Below are positions 45,870-57,490 of a stretch of DNA of 64,000 nucleotides, in pieces. The notes below the pieces were generated by a model, which ran no database searches, was not told the origin of the DNA, and saw only the letters and a list, made by a program, of their open reading frames with translations. The stretch is from Molossus alvarezi (taxonomy: Eukaryota; Chordata; Mammalia; Chiroptera; Molossidae), in contig CM073896.1 in the NCBI GenBank assembly GCA_037176705.1, forward strand, positions 26,424,708 through 26,488,707, given 5' to 3'. Numbering within the stretch: position 1 is the first letter of the stretch; each line of letters begins with the position of its first letter. Both the position numbers and the translations under genes were made by a program.

Positions 45870-46985
45870 TTTTCCATTACAGTTTATATTCAATATTATT
45901 TTGTATTCCTTTTAGATTTACAGCACAGTGGTTAGATAATCATTTATCTAACATATACAAAGTGTTCCCCCTGATATTTCCAATGCTCACCTGGTACCAT
46001 ACATAGTTACTACAATATTATTGACTATATTCCCTATTCCGTACTTTACATCCCCATGACTATTTTGTAACTACCAATTTGTACTTCTCGATCTCTTCAC
46101 TTTTTTTTACCCAGCCCCCTACACCCTCTCTCCTCTGGTGACCATCAGTCTGTTTTCTGTTTCTATAAGTCTGATTCTGTTATGTTTGTTTATATTGTTC
46201 TTCACATTCCATATATAAGTGAAATCATATGGTATTTGTCTTTCACTGACTGAGTTATTTATTTCACTTAGCATAATACCCTCTAGGTCTATCTATGGGG
46301 TTGCAAATGGTAAGACTTTATTCTTTTTTATGGCTGAGTAATAGTCCATCAACTATATGTACCACCACATTTTTAATCCACTAGTCTATTAATGAGCAAT
46401 TGGGTTGCCTCCATAGCTTTGCTATTGTAAATAAGATTGCAATGAGCACAAGGGCGCATATATTATTTTGAATCTGTGCTTTGGGAGTTTACTTTGGATA
46501 TATACTGGGAAATGGAATTGCTTGGTCATAATTTTAATTTAATTTTTTGAGGAACCTCCATACTGTTTTCCATAGTGTCTGTACCAATCTGCTTTCCCAC
46601 CAACAGTGCATGAGGGTTCCTTTTTCTCTGCATCCTCACCAACATTTGCTTGTTGATTTATTGATGGTAGCCATTCTGACAAGTGTGAGGTGATAATCTC
46701 ATTGCAATTTTAATTCACATTATTCTGACGATTAGTGACAATGAGCATCTTTTCATCTTTATTGGCCATCTAAATATCCTCTTTGGAGAATTATTCATTC
46801 AGGTCCTTTGCCCATTTTTAATCGGATTGTTTGTTTTTACAATACTGAGTTGTATGAATTCTTTAAAACTTTTGGATATTAACCCTTTATCAGATGTATC
46901 ATTGGCAAGTATCTCCCCCTATTCAGTAGGCTGTCTTTTCATTTTGTTGATGGTTTCCTTTACCATACAAAAACTTAGTTTAAAT
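45870..46985 (-). mobile_element. LINE-1, antisense, 3' segment of a split copy
   Basis: The antisense 3' UTR (TTTATATTCAATATTATTTT, ACAGCACAGTGGTTAGATAA) is followed by ORF2 C-terminal sequence up to AAAACTTAGTTTA at 46985. The next L1 bases expected after this point appear at 49441, so both segments are interpreted as one L1. Confidence 0.88.
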
Positions 46986-47864
46986 GTTTTCACTGCCATT
47001 TCTTCAGATACAACACCAACTAACAAATGCCTTTTGCAAAAGTATATACATTAATATATTAAAATGAAAAGTTAACTCCAGTTCTGTGGGATTTATCAAC
47101 TGAGACTGATTCATAGGAGAGGCTGTATTTATTTGTTTTCCACCATATTTCAAGAGCCTGGAAGAATGGTTAACAAACAGCAAGTGCTCAAAAATATCCA
47201 ACTAGATTTCACCTTACTGCACACTGCCCAACTGTTAATTTTACCACCATCTATTCACTCTTCTATAAAATAATGTTTTATTTCACTCTTTAAAGTTTTA
47301 TTTAAATTTTTTTTTGTTATTTTACATACTAGAGAAGTGTCTTTGATTCACAGTACTTGAATTATGGGTAAAGGAACTAGGGTATGGTAAATAATTTTCA
47401 AGAACACTTCAACATGCTCACCCTTAACTTTCAATGGAGACTTTATTGAACAACTCGCAAAAATGCCCACAAGTTATCTTGTAACTTAGCCAGAGAACTA
47501 CAAGGCCGCATCAGTTAAACTTTGGCATTTTTATCTAGTGATATGCCAACTAGACATAAAAAAATTGTTGCACAAAGTTAACAAAGTATTTCTATCAAAA
47601 TATTAGATAGGATTCTCTGAAAAACTATAAAATCTGTTCAGAGAATTGTACAAAATATCTAACTATTGGGTTGGTTAAAAGAAAGCAACACTTAAAAGCA
47701 AACTACCTCCAAGGAATTACACAGGGATAACAGAACCAGCAGTACAATTTATTATAGTTCACTCATAGTTGTTAAATTTTCCCTAGTCCATTGATTGTTA
47801 ATAGTAATTCAAATTTTTACTTTGAGGAATTTTAATAGGGAGAGACAAAAATAAGTCATGTTAG

Positions 47865-48080
47865 CCTGGTGGGTGTCGTTCAGTGGACTGAGCAGTGTCC
47901 CACGCACCAAGAGGTTACCGGTTTGATTCCTAGTTGAGGCACATGCCTGGGTCGCGAGCTTGATCCCCAGTAGAGGACGTGCAAAAGGCAGCCAATTGAT
48001 GTTTCTCCCTCATCAATGTTTATATCTCTCTCTTTCTCTCCTTTCCTCTCTCTCTAAAAATCAATACAAATATATTTTAA
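47865..48080 (+). mobile_element. Ves-related SINE (short-tail class), sense
   Basis: A perfect 18-bp target duplication, AAAAATAAGTCATGTTAG, lies at 47847-47864 and 48081-48098. The body has CCTGGTGGGTGTCGTTCAGT, box B GGTTTGATTCC, CATCAATGTTTATATCTCTC and the tail TCTCTCTAAAAATCAATACA. Confidence 0.96.
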
Positions 48081-48677
48081 AAAAATAAGTCATGTTAGAT
48101 AAGAACCAGTAAAAATATTTAAATGTATAAATTAACAGGTGATTTTTTTTTCAGTACCTCTTCTGCTTATTTTTTGCATAAAGATCATATTTCTTTTGCT
48201 GTTATATTTTTGAATTTTGAGAAGAAACCAACAAATTTCACTTAGGCAATGTCAAGTATTCTTCAGAGACTTCTTTGTTAATTAAGGTTTGGTTCAAATG
48301 TACCCCAAGATATGGGGGTTTTTCTAAAGTTCCCAGATGAGTTCTATTGTGACACTATGACTGCTATCTTCTTTGTTTATGGAATTTCTCCTAACATATT
48401 GTTGCAGTAAGATATTAGACCTAAAAGCTACATCATGGCACAAACTCAACAAGACACAATAACTTACATATAAACAGGCATTACAAAACCAACGTTTTGA
48501 GCCAGAGTTATTGGCAACACGTCGCCTATGATTGTTTGGAAGGGAGTGGACATTCGCACGACAGACTATAGAACATTTCTATATTTGTTATATGTTTTAG
48601 GATCTGTCAAATTGGGATTGGAAGTGAATTTTTTTTTTTTTTTGCTAGTAAGTGTTAGAATGGTCCAGACTAAAAAT

Positions 48678-48860
48678 GACTACTATTTACTTAGCTTCTA
48701 CTATGTATCCCAAAGAATGTACTAAGATTTCCATTTCATAGTTGAGGGACGTAAAGCTCAAGGTGATCGCTATCTGTTCAAGCTCCAAAGTTACAAAATG
48801 AATGGATCCCGAATCAAAACTCAGATCTCTTTTACGATATAGTTTGGTACTTTAGCCAGT
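48678..48860 (-). mobile_element. MIR fragment, antisense
   Basis: CTACTATGTATCCCAAAGAA, TTTCATAGTTGAGGGACGTA, AAAGTTACAAAATGAATGGA and GATCCCGAATCAAAACTCAG follow the antisense MIR order. This is older than the L1s around it. Confidence 0.65.
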
Positions 48861-49511
48861 GTGACAGACACAGGTGTGGAAGACTAATGTGAGACTGCTG
48901 AGGGAAAAAGACACACCTCCACTGGAAAAGCAGTCATAATGAAAAAGCTTGTAAAAGAAGATGCAATGAAAATGATCAAGTCACTGGTGAGATCTAGGAG
49001 ACATTTCCAAGGTATTAGCAATGGAGATTTTGGCAAATACAGCATTTGTTGTTTCTCAATAATCATATTCTATATTAATTATTAATTGTGCTTGCTCTAA
49101 TAATCATTTTACAAAGTCTGTGGGATATACTTGCAGGATCTCTATAGGGTCTAGTCAAGGATGGAATGTTGTAGGATAGAGAAGGTTATAGGATTTATGT
49201 TAATGATAATGAAGAATCACTTGTGAAAATCTAGAAAGGGAAGGGCTGGACGGAGTAGAATGGGTGCTGGTACAGCATGCTTACATTTCTTCTATTCAAG
49301 CACTCTTCTATAGATTTGAACTAGGAAGTCTAAAGAAACTTCAGTAAGTAGTCATGTCAGCTAGAAAGGCAGGGCCTGTGCAAATAAAGTTTTTAAATGA
49401 CCATATCTGTAACTTTCAAATATGAACGGTGTCCAATTTCGTTATTTTTTGTTTGTTTCTCTTGCCTGAAGAGACATATAAGAAAAAACGTTTGCTAAGA
49501 AAAATGCCAGA

Positions 49512-49746
49512 GCCCTGGCCAGGTTTACTCAGTGGTTAGAGCATCAGCCCTCAGACCAAAGTGTCTTGGGTTCGATTCTGGTCAAGGGCACATACCTCGG
49601 TTGTGGTTCGGTCCCAGCCCTGGTTGGGGTCGTGAGGGAGGCAACCAATTAATGTGTCTCTCTCACATTGATGTTTCTCTCTCCTTCCCTCCCACTCTAT
49701 CTGAAGATAAATGGAAAAATATCCTCCGGTGAGGATTTAAATAGAG
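49512..49746 (+). mobile_element. Ves SINE, sense, in L1
   Basis: GCCCTGGCCAGGTTTACTCA opens it, box B is GGTTCGATTCT, and the tail is TATCCTCCGGTGAGGATTTA. AAGAAAAATGCCAGAG at the left and AAGAAAAACTCCAGAG at 49747-49762 are the target duplication with two differences. It is opposite in orientation to the host L1. Confidence 0.95.
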
Positions 49747-50049
49747 AAGAAAAACTCCAGAGATTTCACTGCATATATTTTCTTTTCTAAGAGAGTCACA
49801 GTTTTGAGTCTTACATTTAAGTCCTTAAACCATTTTCAGTTTATTCTTGTATATTGTATAAGAACGTGGTCTATCTTCATTTTTTTCATGCTTCTGTCCA
49901 ATTTTCCCAGTGCCATGTATTGAATAGACCATCTTTACCCCATTGCGTGTTCTTATGTCTTTTGTCAAACATTAATTGACTATATGAGCATGGGTTTATT
50001 TCTGGGCTCTCTATTTCGTTCATGCATATGTCTGTTTTTTGGGGTTTTT

Positions 50050-50076
50050 TGTTTGTTTGTTTGTTTGTTTGTTTGT
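50050..50076. repeat. (GTTT)n microsatellite
   Basis: About seven GTTT units within the L1. Confidence 0.96.
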
Positions 50077-51557
50077 CTTATGCCACTAGGGTCTTGTGGC
50101 ATAGTTTAATACCAGGTAGCATGATGCCCTCAAGTTTGTTCTTTCTCATATTGTTGTGGCTATGCAGGGTCTTCGTTAGTTCCATATAATTTTTGGATGA
50201 TTTTTCTCTAGTTCTGTGAAATATGCCATTTCTATTTTGATAAGAATTGTGTTAAATCCATTAATTACTTTGGGTAGTATGGACATTTGAATAATGTTAA
50301 TTCTTCCTATCAATGAACGTAGAATATACTTCCATTTATTTGTATCTTCTATGATTTCTTTCTTTAGTGCCTTACCCTTTCCTTACCTCCTTGTTTAAAC
50401 TTATTCCTAGGTATTCTTCTTTGATGATAATGTTAATATGATTCTTTTTTTACTTTCCCTTTCTAACTGTTCATTATAGAAGTGTAAAAACGCAACAAAT
50501 TTCTGAATATTAATTTTGTATCCTGCTACAGTACTGAATTTGTTTATTAGTTCTAGTAGTTTTTTGCTGGAATTTTTAGGGTTCTCTATATACAGTATCA
50601 TTTAATCTGCAAGAATGACAGTTTTACTTCTTCCTTTCCAATTTTGATGCTTTTTATTTCTTCTTCCTGTCTTGCTGGGGCTAGGACTCCCAGAACTATG
50701 TTCAGTAAGAGAGGTGAAAGCGGATATTCCTGTCTTGTTCCTGATTTTAAGGGTAACACTTTTAGTTTTTCCTTGCTGAGTATGATGTTGGCGGTGGGTA
50801 TGCCATATATGGCCTTTATCATGTTTAGGTATGTTCCCTCTATTCCCAACTCGCTGAGAGTTTTTATCATAAATGGGTGTTAGATTTTGTCAAAAACTTT
50901 TTCCACATTTATTGATGTGATCATGACTTTTATCCTTTATTTTGTTTATGTGGTGTAGCACGTTAACTGATTTGCAGATATTGTCCCAACCTTGTATCCC
51001 AGGAATAAATCCAACTTGATCCTGGTGTATGACCTTTTTAATGTATTGTTGTATTCAGTTAACTAATACTTTGTAGAGAATTTTTGCATATATGTTCATA
51101 AGAGATACTGGCCTATAATTTTCTTTATTTGTAGTACTTTTATCTGGTTTTGCAATTAAGATAATGCTGGCCTTGTAAAATGAGCTTGGGAGTCTTCCTA
51201 CATCTTGAATTTTTTTTTGAAATAGTTTGAGAAAGGTGTTAGTTCTTCTTTGAATGTTTGGTAAAATTCACCTGTGAATTTTAAATTTTGGCAAAATTCA
51301 CCCGTGAATTCATCTGGTCCTGGTATTTTGTTTTATGGGAGTCTTTTATTTACTGCTTTGATTTCATTAATTGTAGTTGTTTTTTTCATATTTACTGTTT
51401 CTTCTTGATTCAGTATTGGAAGATTGTATGGTTTCTAGGAATGTGTCCATTTTTTCCAGATTGTCCATTTTGTTCACATATACTTGTTCATAATATTTTC
51501 TTATAATACTTTGTATTTTTTGGTGTCGGTTGTTCCTACTCTCTCATTTCTGATTTT

Positions 51558-51782
51558 TTTTTTTTTATTCTCACCCGAGGACATTTTTGTTCAGATAGAG
51601 TGGGAGGGAGAGAGAGGGAGAAACATTGACATGAAAGGGACACATTGTGTGGATGCCACCCACATGACCAACCAGGGCCAGGGACAAACTGCAACCGAGA
51701 TACACGCCCTTAGCGGGAACCGAACCTGGGTCTCTCTGGACCGCAGGCCAATGCTCTAACCACTGAACAAAACTGGCCAGGG
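51558..51782 (-). mobile_element. Ves SINE, antisense, in L1
   Basis: CTCATTTCTGATTTT at 51543-51557 and CTCATTTCTAATTTT at 51783-51797 are a 15-bp target duplication with one mismatch. Between them are the reversed tail (ATTCTCACCCGAGGACATTT), GAGGGAGAAACATTGACA, reversed box B and the head ending AACTGGCCAGGG. Confidence 0.96.
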
Positions 51783-52127
51783 CTCATTTCTAATTTTATT
51801 TGAGTTCAGTCCCTTTTTTTCTTGATGAGTTGGTGAAAAGTTTGTCACCTATGGTTTATATTCTCAAAGAACCAACTCTTGATTTTATTGAACCTTTGTA
51901 TTGTTTTCTTAAGACTCTAGTTAATTTCAGCTCTCATCTTCATTATTTTCTTTCTTCTGCTCACCTGGGGCTTTATTTTGTTCTTCCCTACTAGTAATTT
52001 AGGGGTAGGGTTAGATTGTTTATTTGAGATTGTTCTTGTTTCCTGAGGTAGGCCTGTGTTGCCATGAATGTTTCTCCTAGGGCTGCTTTCCACTGTGTCC
52101 AATAGATTTTTTTTGTTTTTGTGCAGA

Positions 52128-52976
52128 GGTTACTGCTAGAGGACCCGGATGTGGGTTTTGGGTGCTTTGGCCTGCCACAAAGCTCCAAGCCTGATGCTCT
52201 GACCTCCTGGCACCTTCCATGAGGCCCCCTGTGAGGTCCTTCTGCTCACACAAGCTCAAGTGGGTCCTGCTGTTGCAGCTGACAACATCACCTGGATAGG
52301 AGCAGGTTTATGGTGGTCCTGGGACTGGCTGAGCCTCCTAGACCTGCTTTCCTGACAGAGGAAGGGGCTCTGCACTTGGAGGGAGAGGGGTCAAGTCAGA
52401 ATGTTCAGGCCCATATCATCCTGTGCCCTGGGCCAGGTTGCTAGCTCATTTCTGTTATGGAGCAAGCCGGGCAGGTGAGGGATAGAGGTTGGGGGTAGGG
52501 GGATATGGGGCAGGCCCAAAGCAGGATGGATGGGACCTTCCATCTGCCTGTGTCATTCCCAGGTACCTTCCTCCCCTCCCCCCAGCCCCTCCCTCAGCCT
52601 TCCTCCCTCTCTGAGCTCTCCCCCCAGGCATGGCACCCTGGCTTTCCAAACAAGGTTCAAAGTGCATAAGATGGTCTCAGATGTAGGGGACTGTCCCAAA
52701 CACCTTAAAATTGTGCTTACATTAGACCAAGAATCTGCACTTCCAGAGACCTGTCCTAAATAAATAAAGACTTATGAACTCAGAGCTTCCCTTCACCATG
52801 ATGAAGGGAGTGAAAAATCAGAAACGACCCATCTTCCACATAAGGGGCTTCAGAAATTTGATGTGGGGACACAAAAAAATGCCAAAAGAAAGAGGACTGA
52901 CTGGCAGCGTCCATTGCTAGGGAAATGAGGTTCCCAAAGGGCACATGCATGGGGAATTCTCTCAGCCCAGTGTGCA
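52128..52976. other. GC-rich non-L1 DNA left of the inverted repeat
   Basis: Base composition switches abruptly from T-rich L1 to GC-rich text at about 52128. Long C/T-rich stretches at 52565-52625. ATAAATAAAGAC near 52762 resembles a polyadenylation signal, but no gene end is otherwise supported. This segment has no clear mirror counterpart on the right side. Confidence 0.55.
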
Positions 52977-53172
52977 CAGGTGCAACACACATACACATGA
53001 ACATGCACAGGCACCCACACATGTACGTATGAACATGGGAGCACAGGCACACACATGTGCACATATGGACACGGGACAGGCACACATGTGCACATATGGA
53101 CATGGAACACAGGTGCACGCATGTGCACGTGTGGACATGGGAACACAGGCATACACACGTGCACACAGGGAA
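52977..53172. repeat. Minisatellite, about 32-36 bp units, ACATG/GTGCAC-rich
   Basis: Units of the form GTGCACATATGGACATGG plus GAACACAGGCACACAT recur about five times with length variation. The alternating purine-pyrimidine text (CACACATGTGCACATA) is Z-DNA-prone. Open frames across it on both strands (Cys/His-rich) are repeat artefacts. The right arm has a single short counterpart (CATGTGCAGGTGTG near 59180). Confidence 0.85.
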
Positions 53173-53204
53173 AAGACTGGAACATGAGCACTCTGTCAGG
53201 GTTC

Positions 53205-55674
53205 ATCTCCTGGGAGGGGATTGGTTGATCTTCTGATTCAATCTCTTTAAAATTCGTTATTAAAATACAATAATATAAAGCTTTATTTAACTTGTCATAA
53301 ACCCCTTATCAGTAAAAACTAAATAATGTGCTTATTCCATAGATGAGTGATAAATGAATAACATTGGACATACAACTTTAATATTTTTAGATCAATCAAA
53401 GTCATGCTGCTTTATAAAAATTTTTGAAATCATGGCAAGAAGAAGAGATTTGCAAATCCCATTCTGAAGGCGAACATTTAAAAACTGTCTTGGTAAGTAT
53501 CTCTCTGGCTCTACCTCGCTCATTCTGTCTCATGTCTCCGTCACACACAGACACATTCCCACATATGCATGTCTGCCTGCTAAAATCACATACATGTGCT
53601 CTAGCAGCTAGGATCATGGATGCAGAAGGGTGGTACATGTGTCTCACATAAGAAGACACCAAGGTCTCTATCTGGCCACACATAAGGCCTCTAAAGCCAC
53701 TTTCACAGCTGCTCAGCTTTCGTCCTCCATGTGGACCAGGATGGGTGGATCCCATCTCCTCCCCATGGACATTAGTGTTTTTCCCAGTTCCAAGCGATTC
53801 CATCAGTGCTCTGATGGGCAGTCTAGAAAACATATCTTTGAAAACTTGTGCAAGAATGCCTGTGGGTAAGCTCCTAGGGTGAGCACAGCCAGGTGAGGGT
53901 GCACCTGAGGACTGGACGGGCCTCACACTGTTCTCCCAGAGGAGGGCCTTTCCCTTCTCTCCAGGGGACCTGCTGGGGTCTCTTTTGCCTGGCTTGGTCC
54001 CCAGGGCTGGTCACCACCAGACCAGAAGCTGCCAGTCTGAGGGCGACATGCTCTCTCCCCAGTGTCACAGTACGTGTGTCCCCATCGGGGAGGTGGGCAT
54101 CCCTGACATGTTCTGGCGTGTGCACTGCCTCTCCTTGGAAGTGCCTGTTTGCCCTCTGTCCCCTTAGACAACATCGACTTTCGAGAGTTTTCTGCACCAC
54201 AGGGATATTACACCTTTCTCTGGCCTTGGGTTGTGAGGACTGCTTTCCAGCCTGTGGTTTGTCTGTCCAGCCTTCTAGCTTTTTCTCATTTTTGTTTTGG
54301 GCACAGGAAGAGCCAGCTGTCGCCTGACAGGCTTCTGGCCCTGGGGTCACACTTAGCACAGCAGTATCTGCCCTGAGATGATGCACACTTACTAAAAGGG
54401 CTTCTGTTTTTACACCTGGTCTCAAATCCATCTGGATTTGCAATCAGTCTGCAATCTCAGATAAAAACAAACAAAAGGATGTGAACAGACATAACAAGCC
54501 CCCTAGTGTAAGAGTCCATGTATAGGAAATGTCCAGAACAGGTGAAGGAGCAGATCAGGGTCACCAGGGGCAGGAGGAGGGGGTGTGAGGACTGTGGGTA
54601 CGGGGTTCCTTTTGGGGAGATGAGGCATTCTGCAACTAGATGGTGGTGTTTATTGCAAAGCATCATGAATGTGTTTCATTCACAGGAATGGCACAATTTA
54701 AAACAAGAATAACTTTTACTTATTTTACATAAAATTAATCTCATTGTGAAGAAAGAGAACACACAACAGCTAAAGAAACTAAGGTCTTCCTAAGGTATTC
54801 CCTGCATGGGGCTCCTCAGGATTGTCCACAGCTGTTGGGGCAGGAGCCGACTCTGCCTCCTGGGCTGGTGCTGGAGTTGCGAGAGGAGAACAGATCACTC
54901 ATGTGTCGCCTGCATTTCCAGGTGCCCTGCTTCCAAAGACAGGACACAGCCACAGCCCAGGACCCACCACAGGACGCCCTCCCCACCACAGTCCAGCAGA
55001 TGGGTGACCTGAGGGCGGTCTTTGCTTCCGGACATCCTCTGGGAGGCTCCCTGAGTGTCTGGCATCAACCCCTCCCAATAATCTCAAATGCATCTCCACT
55101 CCCCCGGCTCACCAACACCTCCTCCACCTTCTCACCCTTGGGCCCTGCCTCTGTGGGCTCCAGGTCTCTGGGCCTGGTTGTTTGCAGGTGGACATGGTGC
55201 TCCATCTTGGAGTCAGATACCAAGAGCTGCCTGTGGAGCCTGGACAGCGTCGGGGGAGGAGGCCTCGTCCAGCCAGCCATGGAGCCTGGTTCCTCAGTGG
55301 TGTGGCCCACCTGCCCCTCACTGGTGGAGATGGGTTGGGGATCTCCGATTACCCTGTGCTGTTCCTGCATTTCCTGAGTTGATCTCAGCAATAACAGTGA
55401 CCAATAGCCGGTCAGAAGACCTCAAGCCCTGCCCAGCCCTAGTCACCGCTGCTTCTGCCCACTGGACCTTCTGCTGCCGGATCAGGCCTCCACCCAGGGG
55501 ATATGAGATTCACCTCCAGGGCTCGGGATATACCTCAGGCAGAAGACAGGGAGCTGCCTACATGCCATGTTCACCCAGCCAGCCCTGATCTGGGGTGTGA
55601 ACATGACAGGACCACAGGCTTCTGACCGTCTCAACCTGTTCCTGCCCAGGGCAGGCCCTCCCCACATAACCCCC

Positions 55675-55710
<36 letters not shown>

Positions 55711-56038
55711 GGGACACAGGGCTGGTCAGGTGGGATCAGAGTGGTGATCTGACCCAAAGAAAACCCCCTGACCGCTCTGTGTTACCTCTGGGTCCCGCTG
55801 TGAAAAGGGCCACAGTTGTCTGGATTGAGCCAGGACCCAGTGGTCACCACGATGGACAGGACTCTCACTGCTGCCTTGTTTGAGGCCATGGTCTCGGGAC
55901 ACTGGCAGGCAGCAGGAGAACAAGGTGTCCTCTCCAATGTCTCTACCCAAGTGAGCTGGGCAGCGGCTGTTGTAGAATGTGGTTGCCTGGTGACCAGAGT
56001 TCAAAGTTCTCTTCGGCTCCATTGTCAGGAAGTGAGGT
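53205..56038 (+). repeat. Large imperfect inverted repeat, left arm
   Basis: Read against the reverse complement of 56039-59190, this arm matches in order along its length. Examples: 53755-53775 (CCATGGACATTAGTGTTTTT) against 58562-58582; 54640-54780 against 57545-57685; 55195-55330 against 56760-56895; the CA tract 55678-55707 against the TG tract 56374-56404; 55955-55985 against 56110-56145. Arms differ by scattered substitutions and indels, estimated by eye at roughly 10-15%. GC-rich inside, AT-rich at the outer ends. No repeat family recognised. Confidence 0.92.
55678..55707. repeat. (CA)n microsatellite in left arm
   Basis: About 15 CA units. Its mirror partner is the TG tract at 56374-56404, which shows that the tract predates the inverted duplication or was copied between arms. 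Confidence 0.97.
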
Positions 56039-56372
56039 CACTGCCTGGGTCCCCTAACCTGAGCATCTCATCAGACAAAAGCAGTGAACTTGGAGCCCTG
56101 GGATCCTGGCAGCCACATTCTAAAATGGCCCCTGCCCAGCTCATCTGGACAGAGACACCTGAACCAGCAACATGTTGTGCTGTTGTCTCCCCAAGTCCCC
56201 AGGCTGTGACCTCCAAAGAGCCAGAGGTGACAACATGTTCTGCTGCCGCTGCCACTGGGTCCAGGCTCAGCCCAGACGCCTGTGGCCCTTCTCATGGCAG
56301 GACCCAGAGGTAACACAGGGAGGCCCAGACCACCACTCTGATCCCACTGGAGCAGTCCTGTGTCCCCACCGA

Positions 56373-56373
<1 letters not shown>

Positions 56374-56404
<31 letters not shown>
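56374..56404. repeat. (TG)n microsatellite in right arm
   Basis: About 15 TG units, mirror of the CA tract in the left arm. Confidence 0.97.
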
Positions 56405-56407
<3 letters not shown>

Positions 56408-57227
56408 TGTGTAAGGGGGTCATGTGGGGAGGGCCTGCGTGGACCAGGAACAGGCTGAGGGGTGTGGGGTCAGAAGCCTGGTGGGCTGGTCATGCTCACA
56501 CCCCAGGTCAAGGCTGGCTGGTGGACATGGAGCATGGGCGGTGCCCTCTGGAGCTGACTCTCATTCCCCTGGGTGGAGGTCTGTGCAGGCACAGGGCTGG
56601 GCCAGTTCTGGGAGCAGAAGGTCCAGTGGGTAGAAGCAACAGAGACTGGGGCTGGGCAGTGCTTGAGGCCTCCCGACCGGCTTCTGGTCACTGTCATTGC
56701 AGAGAACAATCCAGCACATGGAAGAGCAGCAGTTGGGTGATGGGATCCCAGCCTCATCCCCACCAGTGAGGGGCAGGTGGGCCACACCACTGAGGAACCA
56801 GGCTCCATGGCTGGCTGGACGAGGCCTCCTCCCCCGACGCTGTCCAGGCTCCACAGGCAGCTCTTGGTATCTGACTCCAAGATGGAGCACCGTGTCCACC
56901 TGCAAACAACCAGGCCCAGAGACCTGGAGCCCACAGAGGCAGGGCCCAAGGGTGACAAGGTGGAGGAGGTGCTGGTGGGATGGGAGATGGAGATACATGC
57001 AAGGTTTTGGGGAGGGGTTGATGCAGGACACAGGGAGCCCCCCAGAGGCTTTCCAGAAGCAAAGACTGGCCTTAGGTCACCCATCTGCTGGACTGCTGTG
57101 GGGAGAGCCACCTGTGATAGGTCCCAGGCTGTAGCTGTGTTCTGTCCTTGGGGCTGGTGCACATGAAAATGCAAGCACCAGAGTGACCTTTCTCCTCTCA
57201 CAACTCCTGCACCAGCCCAGGAGGCGG

Positions 57228-57490
57228 AGCCTGACGCACGGGCAGACCTGGGTGCCGCTCGAGACCTGGAGGGGTGTCCATCTCCAGCCGTGGTGCCTCC
57301 TCCAGCAGCCACTCCAGCCGCAGCAATGGAGCCGGGCCCGGCCTGCGCAGCCTCTGCTGACCTGGCTGAGGCCCCAGCACCCCTGCCCGGAGAGCCCTCC
57401 CCGGAGCCGGCCCTGGTTCCTGACACGGAGGAGGAGCTGCGTCTGGATGAGACGTCAGGGCCAGACCCAGAGCCGTTTGTTCAACCTGCT
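57228..57490. other. CpG-dense segment present only in the right arm
   Basis: After CAGCCCAGGAGGCGGAGCC the two arms diverge. The right arm has about 260 bp with many CpGs (for example GGGCCCGGCCTGCGCAGC, CCCCGGAGCCGGCC), then alignment resumes near GTTTCTTTAGCTGTTG at 57549. The plus strand is open here in an Ala/Pro/Glu-rich frame (MEPGPACAASADLAEAPAPL) and the minus strand begins a 318-codon frame. Long frames are expected in such GC-rich DNA. I cannot assign a protein family; an exon or a small CpG island are both possible. Confidence 0.55.

Larger units (their letters stand above)
46986..49440. other. 2.45-kb non-L1 block between two L1 segments
   Basis: The block is AT-rich and contains a short-tail SINE with a perfect target duplication and an old MIR. 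No gene is supported. TTTAAATG occurs at the left junction and again near 49394, but not exactly at the right L1 junction. No transposon termini or tail were recognised at its edges. Confidence 0.6.
49441..52127 (-). mobile_element. LINE-1, antisense, 5' segment of a split copy
   Basis: The left edge, GTTATTTTTTGTTTGTTTCT followed by CTTGCC, is the L1 text expected only about a dozen bases beyond the break at 46985. The segment continues through RT-region ORF2 (50870-50598 frame: [20 protein letters not shown]; 50601-50407 frame: [20 protein letters not shown]) to 52127, where L1 similarity stops at the GC-rich block. Frameshifts break the RT box. Two Ves copies interrupt it. Confidence 0.88.

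Noticed and set aside
47660..47700. TTGGGTTGGTTAAAAGAAAG, resembling a mariner-type end
   Set aside because: Too short and diverged; no matching inverted end found nearby.
52780..53206. Cys/His/Val-rich frames of up to 128 codons on both strands
   Set aside because: They are translations of the ACATG/GTGCAC minisatellite, open in several frames at once.
56470..57426. A 318-codon minus-strand frame, the longest in the window
   Set aside because: The region is GC-rich with few stops in any frame, the opposite strand is also open over long stretches, and no domain is recognised. Kept only as an observation about the two arms.
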